This document shows positions 1 through 5,055 of a stretch of 5,055 bases of DNA, in pieces. Source of the stretch: an uncultured Coriobacteriaceae bacterium. GTDB taxonomy: Bacteria > Actinomycetota > Coriobacteriia > Coriobacteriales > Atopobiaceae. The stretch is taken from contig URWR01000131.1 in NCBI GenBank assembly GCA_900551595.1, positions 1 to 5,055 on the forward strand, written 5' to 3'. The notes beneath the pieces were generated by a model, which did no database searches, had not been told where the DNA came from, and was given only the letters and a program-made list of their open reading frames with translations. The translations under genes were made by a program, and so were the position numbers. How positions within the stretch are numbered: the first letter of the stretch is position 1; every line of letters begins with the position of its first letter.

Positions 1-283
1 TGTGTTCTTCGTAGACCTTGGGCTGTGTCTCGTCGGGCGTGAGGATCATGATGAAGTCAGCTTCTTCAGCAGCGTCATCCATGCTCATGACTTTGAGGCC
101 AGCCTCGCGAGCCTTCTCGGCGCTCTTGGAGCCCTCGCGGAGACCAACGCGAACATCGCAGCCGGAGTCCATAAGGTTAAGAGCATGAGCATGGCCCTGA
201 GAGCCGTAGCCAATGATGGCGATCTTCTTGCTTTGGATTATGCTTGGATCGACATCCGCCTCGTAGTAGATCGTTACTGCCAT
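1..283 (-). CDS. ilvC: Ketol-acid reductoisomerase, N-terminal 94 residues (cut by window edge)
   Basis: Second common enzyme of Ile/Val synthesis: NADPH- and Mg-dependent isomeroreduction of acetolactate or acetohydroxybutyrate to the dihydroxy acid, in the cytoplasm. The protein begins [13 protein letters not shown] Rossmann fold is visible with [14 protein letters not shown] at residues 21-34, the family's dinucleotide-binding glycine motif. It is followed by a second strand and the loop VGLREGSKS (46-54), whose Arg and Ser residues are of the kind that hold the NADPH 2'-phosphate. [12 protein letters not shown] near residues 80-90 is also typical of the family. The ATG at 283 is preceded by AAGGA with a 6-nt gap, and the N-terminus matches the family's usual start. 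The metal-binding C-terminal domain lies outside the window, so class and completeness cannot be judged. It is the last gene visible of the ilvD-B-N-C series and is separated from ilvN by 134 nt of structured sequence. Confidence 0.96.
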   Translation of the reverse strand, partial: MAVTIYYEADVDPSIIQSKKIAIIGYGSQGHAHALNLMDSGCDVRVGLREGSKSAEKAREAGLKVMSMDDAAEEADFIMILTPDETQPKVYEEH

Positions 284-417
284 TCTTGTTCCTTCTTTCC
301 TTCGCTATACCTCAAACTGCAACGGAGTGTTGCAGTTTGGTACCACAGGTGGCCTACCGGAAGCTCTGATGTTGGTAGGCGGTTGGGTGTAAAGAGCCCC
401 AAACTCTCTTTAGCCCT
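284..417 (-). promoter_or_regulatory. Structured ilvN-ilvC intergenic RNA with T-box-tail-like fold
   Basis: This gap holds three successive hairpins in the minus-strand RNA. Hairpin 1 pairs AAAGAG (411-406) with CUCUUU (396-391), extended by GGG/CCC (416-414 with 387-385). Hairpin 2 pairs GCCUACC (380-374) with GGUAGGC (358-352); its 15-nt loop contains AUC (370-368). Hairpin 3 is a perfect 11-bp stem (339-329 with 323-313) with a 5-nt loop. Hairpin 3 is enclosed by ACCU/AGGU (350-347 with 312-309), leaving a one-sided bulge that contains UGGUACC (345-339). Helix, UGGNACC bulge, helix is the arrangement of a T-box antiterminator, and UGGU would match a tRNA ending ACCA, as Ile tRNA does. No U-tract follows hairpin 3, so it does not look like an ordinary intrinsic terminator. 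No full Stem I is present. A degenerate or very compact T-box, or simply a processing or stability element, are the alternatives. Confidence 0.45.
290..295 (-). promoter_or_regulatory. ilvC ribosome binding site
   Basis: The minus-strand sequence GAAGGA lies 6 nt before the ilvC ATG, within a purine-rich run (GAAGGAAAGAAGGAAC). A second GAAGGA sits 8 nt further upstream (303-298). The site lies about 14 nt downstream of the enclosing AGGU strand of the T-box-like fold, so it appears exposed when that fold forms. Confidence 0.75.
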
Positions 418-900
418 CTAATCGTGCGAGCCACGCGACATAGCAATTTTGCCGGTGCGTGTGAGCTGCTTGATGCCGTAACCACGGAAGAGATCTTCCA
501 TAGCATCAAGCTTAGATTGGGTGCCCGTTGCTTCAACGGTCAGTGAGTTCTTGCCCACATCTACCACTTTTGCGCGGAAGATATTGGCGATTTCAATGAT
601 CTCGTGACGGCGGTCAGGGGCGGCATTAACCTTGAAAAGTATGAGCTCACGTTCAACTGCATCAGTGCCCGTAAGGTCCAGAATCTTAAATACGCTTACG
701 AGCTTATGAAGCTGCTTACAAATCTGCTCAAATCCAACGCTATCGGCATCGACCACAATGGTCATACGTGATTTAGTCTCATCTTCGGTGGGGGCTACGG
801 AAAGAGAATCAATGTTGAAACCGCGGCGAGAAATCATGCCAGTTACTCGGGAGAGCACACCGCTCTTATTTTCAACGAGTACCGAGAGAATGTGCTTCAT
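418..900 (-). CDS. ilvN: Acetohydroxyacid synthase small (regulatory) subunit
   Basis: Regulatory subunit of acetohydroxyacid synthase; it binds the catalytic IlvB subunit, raises its activity and confers feedback inhibition by valine. The 160-residue length is normal for the long IlvN/IlvH form (E. coli IlvH is 163). An N-terminal ACT domain spans about residues 2-75 ([20 protein letters not shown], then RRGFNIDSLSV). Asn11, Gly14 and Asn29, which correspond to valine-site residues of E. coli IlvH, are all present, as is Ser17, so valine feedback is probably intact. The C-terminal half (about 80-160, with VEREL, IFRAKVVDV and TGTQSKLDAM) matches the IlvN C-terminal domain. The start ATG overlaps the ilvB stop in TAATG, and its Shine-Dalgarno lies inside the ilvB coding sequence, which indicates translational coupling and a fixed subunit ratio. 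Confidence 0.97.
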   Translation of the reverse strand: MKHILSVLVENKSGVLSRVTGMISRRGFNIDSLSVAPTEDETKSRMTIVVDADSVGFEQICKQLHKLVSVFKILDLTGTDAVERELILFKVNAAPDRRHEIIEIANIFRAKVVDVGKNSLTVEATGTQSKLDAMEDLFRGYGIKQLTRTGKIAMSRGSHD

Positions 901-2825
901 TACTCGTCGCCTCCTTCCTCATCGGACACCTCATCATCAAAGTTATCGGAGTCGTCATCGCTGACGTGGCGAACCGATGCTGCGGCATCTGCATCGTCAA
1001 AACCCTTCTGGGTAATGCGTACACCACCAAGGGTTACATCGAGAGCGCCGATAATGTCATCAAGGGCGGCACCAGGTGCAACCATGGGGTAAACCGTCTG
1101 CATTGTGGGGATAATCACATCCAGCAGATACGGACCATCACTGGCGAGCATGGCGTCAAGAGCATCGTCGATCTCATCAGGATGAGTGATGCGAGCACCT
1201 TGCCAGCCATACGCCTGAGCCAGAGCAACAAAATCTGGCACTGGAGCAAGCTCAGTGGATGAGTAGCGGTCGTGGTAGAAAAGGTGCTGCCACTGATGCA
1301 CCATGCCCAGAGCGCGGTTATCGATAATAAGCACCTTTACGGGCACGTTATTAACGATTGCAGTGGCCATTTCCTGCAAGTTCATCTGGAAAGAACCGTC
1401 GCCGGCAATGCAGACAACCTCATCTTCTGGACAGGCGATCTTTGCTCCGATGGCAGCGGGGAAGCCAAAGCCCATCGTGCCCAAGCCACCGGAAGAAATA
1501 AAGGTACGCGCATGCTCGCGATGAATGTTTTGAAGCGCCCACATCTGATGTTGGCCGACCTCGGTGGTAACAATACTCGCCTCTGGATCAAGTTTTTGAG
1601 AGAGGTGTTCGAGTACGACCTCTGGAGCGATTTTGTCGGGATAGTCGGCAAAATCTGCTGTGTAGAAAGGCCAGCGCTCACGCCAGGTGCAAACCTCTTT
1701 AAACCATTCCTTGCCCACAGGCTGAGCGTCAATCTTAGCAAGCTGGTCATTCAGAGCAGCGAGAACACCGCGCGCATCACCAACAATAGGAACGTCGGCG
1801 GGAACGATCTTGCCAATTTCGGCAGGGTCTATATCAACGTGAATAATCTTTGCGTGGGGTGCGAACTCAGAAACCTTGCCGGTGACACGATCTGAGAAAC
1901 GGGCACCAACGGCAATGAGCAAGTCACATTCCGTTACGGCACGATTTGCGTACTTGGAGCCATGCATACCCACGGGACCCAGGTTGAGTGGGTTCGAGCA
2001 GCGCATAGCACCCTTGCCCATAAGGGTGGTAACCACCGGGATGCACATACGCTCGGCCAGCTGTGTAAGCTCAACGCAGGCATGGCTGGTAACAATGCCG
2101 CCGCCCGCCCTGATCAGAGGGTTCTTAGCCTGCTGAATATAGCGAGCTGCTTCGCGAACCTGCTTTGCGTTGCCCTTATAGGTGGGACGATAGCTTGGCA
2201 GGCTGATCTTATCGGGATAGTGGAAGACCATTTCTGCCCCAGAAAGATCGCTGGGGACATCGATAAGCACGGGGCCAGGACGCCCAGTTGAAGCAATATA
2301 GAACGCCTCACGGAACGTGCGCGTAAGGTCATCGGTTGACTGCAACAAATAGCTGTGCTTTACCACAGGCATGGTAATGCCAACAATGTCAGATTCCTGG
2401 AAGGAGTCGGTACCAATGACTCCACGGGTAACCTGGCCAGTAATAACAACCAGAGGAACTGAATCCATATAGGCCGTAGCAATGCCTGTTACCGTGTTCG
2501 TGGCACCAGGTCCCGAAGTAACTAACACAACGCCAACTTTGCCAGTGGAGCGCGCATAGCCATCAGCCTCATGCACGGCTGCCTGCTCATGGCGAGCAAG
2601 AATGTGGTGGATCTTCTTTGAGTCGTACAGGGCGTCGTAAATCTTGATGGCTTGACCACCGGGATAACCAAAGATGGTATCCACACCTTCAGCCTCAAGG
2701 CTCGCAATGATGGCCTGAGCACCCGTCATGGTTTTGCCTTCATGCTCGGTGTGACTACCAGGGCCAAGTGGGCGCCCTTCAATGGCACGGCGCTTGCGCT
2801 CAATTTTTTCTTCGGTGGTAATCAT
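900..2825 (-). CDS. ilvB: Acetohydroxyacid synthase large (catalytic) subunit with acidic C-terminal tail
   Basis: ThDP-, FAD- and Mg-dependent catalytic subunit that condenses pyruvate with pyruvate or 2-ketobutyrate. With the start at 2825 it has 641 residues, against about 570-600 in most bacterial forms. The N-terminal ThDP domain has [10 protein letters not shown] and [15 protein letters not shown], whose Glu80 is the cofactor-activating glutamate. The central FAD-binding domain has MGKGAM and [13 protein letters not shown]. The C-terminal ThDP domain has the GDGSF...N motif from residue 475. [14 protein letters not shown] favours AHAS over other ThDP enzymes. Start choice: the ATG at 2825 overlaps the ilvD TGA (ATGA) and has AAGGGGG about 10 nt upstream. 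An internal ATG at 2729, with AAGG upstream, would remove a 32-residue basic leader and begin MTGAQAI, close to the usual family start; I cannot exclude it. After PGAALDDII the protein continues about 47 residues beyond the usual end, finishing in a strongly acidic tail. Confidence 0.97.
   Translation of the reverse strand: MITTEEKIERKRRAIEGRPLGPGSHTEHEGKTMTGAQAIIASLEAEGVDTIFGYPGGQAIKIYDALYDSKKIHHILARHEQAAVHEADGYARSTGKVGVVLVTSGPGATNTVTGIATAYMDSVPLVVITGQVTRGVIGTDSFQESDIVGITMPVVKHSYLLQSTDDLTRTFREAFYIASTGRPGPVLIDVPSDLSGAEMVFHYPDKISLPSYRPTYKGNAKQVREAARYIQQAKNPLIRAGGGIVTSHACVELTQLAERMCIPVVTTLMGKGAMRCSNPLNLGPVGMHGSKYANRAVTECDLLIAVGARFSDRVTGKVSEFAPHAKIIHVDIDPAEIGKIVPADVPIVGDARGVLAALNDQLAKIDAQPVGKEWFKEVCTWRERWPFYTADFADYPDKIAPEVVLEHLSQKLDPEASIVTTEVGQHQMWALQNIHREHARTFISSGGLGTMGFGFPAAIGAKIACPEDEVVCIAGDGSFQMNLQEMATAIVNNVPVKVLIIDNRALGMVHQWQHLFYHDRYSSTELAPVPDFVALAQAYGWQGARITHPDEIDDALDAMLASDGPYLLDVIIPTMQTVYPMVAPGAALDDIIGALDVTLGGVRITQKGFDDADAAASVRHVSDDDSDNFDDEVSDEEGGDE
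910..919 (-). promoter_or_regulatory. ilvN ribosome binding site inside the ilvB acidic tail
   Basis: The minus-strand sequence AGGAAGGAGG is a near-ideal Shine-Dalgarno, ending 9 nt before the ilvN ATG. It is read within ilvB as part of the Glu-Glu-Gly-Gly codons just before the stop, so the protein tail and the downstream initiation signal share the same bases. Confidence 0.8.
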
Positions 2826-4486
2826 GAAAGGTATGCCCCCTTGTCTGCGCTCGAAACCAACTGTGCATAGCGAGAGAGAACGCCTGTTGTGTATTTGGGT
2901 GCTGGTGGCTCCCAAGCGGCACGACGACGTGCGAGTTCATCATCGGAAACATCGAGCGTAAGCGTACCTGCTTGAATATCAATGGAGATCTGATCGCCTT
3001 CTTCGACAAGTGCGATAGGGCCACCTGCTGCAGCTTCAGGAGAAACATGACCAATGCATGGGCCTTTGCTCGCGCCGGAGAAACGTCCATCAGTGATAAG
3101 GGCAACCGAGCTTGCCAATCCCATGCCACAAATGGCGGAAGTGGGGGTGAGCATTTCGCGCATGCCAGGACCACCAGCTGGTCCTTCATAGCGAATAACT
3201 ACTACATCACCAGGATTGATCTTTCCGCCAAAGATTGCCTCACACGCTTCCTCTTCGGAATTGAAAACGCGCGCAGGGCCAGAGTGCTGCCACATCTCGG
3301 GAGCAACGGCACTCTTCTTGACGACACCACAATCGGGAGCAAGATTGCCATGCATAACTTTGAGTCCGCCATCGGGCGAATAAGCGTTTTCGACGGTACG
3401 GACAACTTCACCATCGGGAGCAGGGCACGCTGCAACCCATTCTTCCATGGTTCCGTGGCAGGTAAGGGCGGTCAAATCGAGGTGACCAGTGCGGCCAAGC
3501 TCGCCAATAATTGCCGATACGCCACCAACATCATTGAGATCTTGAATATGCAGAGGACCTGCCGGAGCAATGCGAACGATATTGGGGGTTTCGGCGGATG
3601 CGCGATCCCAATCTTCCATAGTGACAGGGCAGCCTGCTGCGCGAGCGATAGCGGTGAGGTGAAGCATGGTATTGGTTGAGCCACCAAAGGCCATGTCAAG
3701 CACCATGCCGTTATGGATGGAGCGCTCGTTGATAATCTGGCGTGCCGTGATGCCCTTTTCCACGAGCTCCATAACCTTCATACCAGCATGCTTGGCCAGG
3801 CGAATGCGCTCGGAATAAACAGCAGGTATGGTGCCATTTCCGGGAAGTGCAATACCAAGGGCTTCGGCGAGACAGCAGATGGAGTTGGCGGTAAACATAC
3901 CTGAGCAGGAACCGCAGGTCGGACAAGCAGTGCCCTCAAGCCAATGACACTCCTCTTCGCTCATCGTGCCTGCTGTCACTTGTCCTACGGCATCAAAAAG
4001 CGAATTGAGGTCGGTTTGCTCGCCGGTGCGACCGCGTCCTGCAAGCATGGGGCCGCCGGAGACAAGTACGGTCGGAATGTCCAAACGAGCAGCAGCAATA
4101 AGCATGCCGGGAACAATTTTGTCGCAGGAGGGGATGAGGACCATAGCATCGAATTGATGGCCTTGAATGGCGCACTCTACCGAGTCGGCAATAACTTCGC
4201 GGCTGGTAAGTGAAAAACGCATACCCTCATGATTCATGGCGATGCCATCACAGACACCGATGGTATTAACCTGCAGTGGCGTACCACCGGCCATGCGAAT
4301 GCCAGCTTTTACAGCATCGGCAATTTGCTGAAGATGAAGATGACCTGGAATTACTTCATTTTGGGCTGAAACAACAGCTACTAATGGACGTTCGAGTTCC
4401 TCATCGGTGAGACCGTCTGCCTTAAGAAGACTTCTATGAGGTGCCCGAGCCAACCCTTTTTTGATGGCGTCGCTGCGAAGCTCCAT
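2822..4486 (-). CDS. ilvD: Dihydroxyacid dehydratase
   Basis: Iron-sulfur and Mg-dependent dehydratase of the third common step, converting dihydroxyisovalerate and dihydroxymethylvalerate to the 2-keto acids. Length of 554 residues is typical of the short bacterial IlvD form. Visible hallmarks in order are [10 protein letters not shown] (43-52), [17 protein letters not shown] (77-93, Cys79), [11 protein letters not shown] (119-129, with Cys121 and the metal-ligand type Lys123), SGGPMLAGR (143-151), [11 protein letters not shown] (191-201, Cys194), GGSTNT, and [11 protein letters not shown] (466-476). Ser470 in the last corresponds to the proposed catalytic serine. Cys121 and Cys194 match conserved cluster cysteines; whether Cys79 is a ligand is not decided by sequence alone. 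The ATG at 4486 follows AGGAGGG, and the N-terminus [11 protein letters not shown] is family-like. The TGA overlaps the ilvB start. It is the first gene after a long structured leader, so it is probably the operon's regulated entry gene. Confidence 0.97.
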   Translation of the reverse strand: MELRSDAIKKGLARAPHRSLLKADGLTDEELERPLVAVVSAQNEVIPGHLHLQQIADAVKAGIRMAGGTPLQVNTIGVCDGIAMNHEGMRFSLTSREVIADSVECAIQGHQFDAMVLIPSCDKIVPGMLIAAARLDIPTVLVSGGPMLAGRGRTGEQTDLNSLFDAVGQVTAGTMSEEECHWLEGTACPTCGSCSGMFTANSICCLAEALGIALPGNGTIPAVYSERIRLAKHAGMKVMELVEKGITARQIINERSIHNGMVLDMAFGGSTNTMLHLTAIARAAGCPVTMEDWDRASAETPNIVRIAPAGPLHIQDLNDVGGVSAIIGELGRTGHLDLTALTCHGTMEEWVAACPAPDGEVVRTVENAYSPDGGLKVMHGNLAPDCGVVKKSAVAPEMWQHSGPARVFNSEEEACEAIFGGKINPGDVVVIRYEGPAGGPGMREMLTPTSAICGMGLASSVALITDGRFSGASKGPCIGHVSPEAAAGGPIALVEEGDQISIDIQAGTLTLDVSDDELARRRAAWEPPAPKYTTGVLSRYAQLVSSADKGAYLS

Positions 4487-4490
4487 CTCT

Positions 4491-4499
4491 CTCCCTCCT
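4491..4499 (-). promoter_or_regulatory. ilvD ribosome binding site, potentially sequestered
   Basis: AGGAGGGAG in the minus strand lies just upstream of the ilvD ATG and is a strong Shine-Dalgarno. The upstream tract CUCUCACCU (4533-4525) can pair with GGGAGAGAG (4495-4487) in eight of nine positions (one A-A mismatch, one G-U), enclosing the short palindromic hairpin at 4505-4518. This would hide the site in one conformation. Confidence 0.7.
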
Positions 4500-4504
4500 A
4501 AACA

Positions 4505-4518
4505 TCTCTATATAGAGA
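4505..4518. repeat. Perfect 14-bp palindrome before the ilvD Shine-Dalgarno
   Basis: TCTCTATATAGAGA is its own reverse complement. In RNA it would form a 5-bp stem with an AUAU loop, nested inside the proposed Shine-Dalgarno sequestering helix. As DNA it could instead be a regulator binding site, but no second copy was noticed in the window, so the RNA reading is preferred. Confidence 0.6.
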
Positions 4519-4772
4519 AGTGCGAGGTGAGAGGTATGACTACCCGACGCCTGTAACGGTAGGCTCCGGCTTGGGAGTGTGGCACACACGATGGGGGATG
4601 GCCCATGCGCGTATACGAGACGTCCAAGCTGCTCAGGGGTGTTTCGTGGCCGCTCACCGCAGGTTCTCACCTATGCCTGCTCACTGTGAGATGAGTTGGG
4701 CCGGTACTCGCCCCGTCCTCGCATTTACTCAATGAAGCGAACATTACACCAATTTACAGTCCAATAAAAGAG

Positions 4773-4788
4773 CAAATCCCATTATTTG
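4773..4788 (-). terminator. Weak terminator-like hairpin at the end of the ABC ATPase gene
   Basis: In the minus-strand RNA, CAAAU (4788-4784) pairs with AUUUG (4777-4773) around a 6-nt loop, and CUCUUUUAUU follows. The stem is short and AT-rich and includes the stop codon, so it could only be a weak or partial terminator. Some read-through into the ilv leader is possible. Confidence 0.25.
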
Positions 4789-5055
4789 TGAGCACCGCGC
4801 AAGGAATACCACTCACCGTGGTGGCCCACCTCCAGCGGAACATCAAAAAGACTGCTCATAACCTCATTGGTCAGTATCTCGTCTTTGGGGCCGTCGGCAA
4901 ACACTTCGGCCTGCTTAATGAGCAGGACGCGCTGAATTTGAGGAATTATGTCTTCTGGATAATGGGTGACCAGAATGACGGAGCGACCTTCATCGGCAAG
5001 CGTGCGCATAGTTTCTCGTACTTGGAACATACCTTGTGGATCCAAGCCGGTGCAC
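4782..5055 (-). CDS. ABC transporter ATP-binding protein, C-terminal part (cut by window edge)
   Basis: This is the C-terminal 90 or so residues of an ABC-type ATPase; the reading frame stays open to the right edge, so the Walker A, signature and most of the Walker B regions are outside the window. What is visible begins CTGLDPQGMF, the D-loop that follows Walker B, then the switch (H-loop) histidine in VILVTHYPEDI, then VLLIKQAEVFADGPKDEIL, the usual final strand and 'G.. .EIL' segment. The wording EDIIPQIQRVLL resembles the YlmA/ModF-like group of stand-alone ABC ATPases as I recall them, but the transported substrate cannot be inferred. It ends 295 nt before ilvD on the same strand. The presence of an independent leader for ilvD suggests it is a neighbour rather than a member of the biosynthetic operon. 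A TTG at 5045 is an internal Leu codon, not a start. Confidence 0.9.
   Translation of the reverse strand, partial: CTGLDPQGMFQVRETMRTLADEGRSVILVTHYPEDIIPQIQRVLLIKQAEVFADGPKDEILTNEVMSSLFDVPLEVGHHGEWYSLRGAHK

Larger units (their letters stand above)
4487..4735 (-). promoter_or_regulatory. T-box-type leader RNA of the ilvD-B-N-C operon
   Basis: T-box leaders bind a specific tRNA and sense whether it is charged. Stem I can be traced. UGC (4723-4721) pairs with GCA (4632-4630) below a K-turn-like step (GAGGAC 4720-4715, UGA 4635-4633). GGGG (4714-4711) pairs with CCCC (4639-4636). An internal loop follows, with AGUA (4708-4705) opposite ACGAAACA (4647-4640). Above it GGCC pairs with GGCC (4702-4699, 4651-4648) and CUCAU with GUGAG (4695-4691, 4657-4653). 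The AGUGA motif (4685-4681) and stem GCAGG/CCUGC (4680-4676, 4663-4659) carry a loop with GGUGAGAA. Order and motifs agree with what I recall of glyQ-type Stem I. A second stem pairs 4613-4602 with 4595-4583 around one bulged base. Oddities: no UGGNACC tail, and the codon position reads AAC rather than Ile/Val/Leu. No U-tract terminator is seen, so translational control is likelier. Confidence 0.75.

Noticed and set aside
313..339. Perfect 11-bp inverted repeat as an intrinsic terminator between ilvN and ilvC
   Set aside because: No U-tract follows on either strand; the minus-strand transcript continues AGGUAUAGCG. The T-box-tail-like reading explains it better.
2..421. Plus-strand open frame of 139 codons across the left end
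   Set aside because: It is antisense to the clear ilvC start and runs through the structured gap; no recognisable domain.
1272..1895. Plus-strand open frame of 207 codons inside ilvB
   Set aside because: It is antisense to well-conserved AHAS domains, with no ribosome site or domain of its own noticed; a shadow frame.
2972..3679. Plus-strand open frame of 235 codons inside ilvD
   Set aside because: It is opposite conserved dehydratase sequence; long antisense frames are common in such codon usage, and the translation resembles no family I know.
4577..4589. GUGUG-UGC-CACAC hairpin in the leader
   Set aside because: It is a 5-bp alternative that competes with the longer stem 4613-4583; noted as a possible alternate state but too weak to list as a feature.
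4434..4735. Small open frames in the ilvD leader as a leader peptide (attenuator type)
   Set aside because: No short frame with a run of Ile, Val or Leu codons and a good ribosome site was found; the T-box Stem I accounts for the region instead.
4741..4775. Possible sigma70-type promoter for the ilv leader (TAATGT at 4746-4741 preceded by TG; TTGGAC at 4764-4759; TTGCTC at 4775-4770)
   Set aside because: The hexamers do not combine at acceptable spacing (12 nt between TTGGAC and TAATGT; 23 nt from TTGCTC to TAATGT), so no promoter could be placed with confidence, although one is expected here.
1..5055. Novel defence system, mobile element or CRISPR array
   Set aside because: All coding space is explained by core ilv genes and an ABC ATPase fragment; no repeats, transposase or integrase-like sequence seen.

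Overview
The window reads almost entirely from the minus strand and carries a branched-chain amino acid (Ile/Val/Leu) biosynthesis operon. In transcription order it holds the tail of an ABC-type ATPase (cut by the right edge), a structured leader of about 300 nt, ilvD, ilvB, ilvN, a 134-nt structured intergenic region, and the first 94 codons of ilvC (cut by the left edge). No plus-strand gene, mobile element, CRISPR array or tRNA/rRNA gene was seen.

The genes cover three consecutive common steps. IlvB/IlvN (acetohydroxyacid synthase) makes acetolactate or acetohydroxybutyrate. IlvC (ketol-acid reductoisomerase) reduces and rearranges it. IlvD (dihydroxyacid dehydratase) makes the 2-keto acids. 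The ilvD-ilvB junction is an ATGA overlap and the ilvB-ilvN junction a TAATG overlap, so these three are probably translationally coupled. ilvC is separated by a folded RNA region and may be tuned separately.

The most interesting material is non-coding. The ilvD leader contains a convincing T-box riboswitch Stem I, with K-turn, AGUA specifier-loop motif, AGUGA bulge and GGUGAGAA distal loop. I cannot find a canonical UGGNACC T-box tail in it, and its predicted specifier triplet reads AAC rather than a branched-chain codon (AUC would be one base away). No U-tract terminator is visible, and a pyrimidine tract can pair with the ilvD Shine-Dalgarno, so control may be at translation. The ilvN-ilvC gap has the reverse character: a tail-like fold with a UGGUACC bulge and a short hairpin displaying AUC, but no full Stem I.

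The organism is not identifiable with certainty. Moderate GC, a T-box with no intrinsic terminator in sight (translational T-boxes are known from Actinobacteria) and the overall protein style suggest an actinobacterium, perhaps a coriobacterium. This is inference only.
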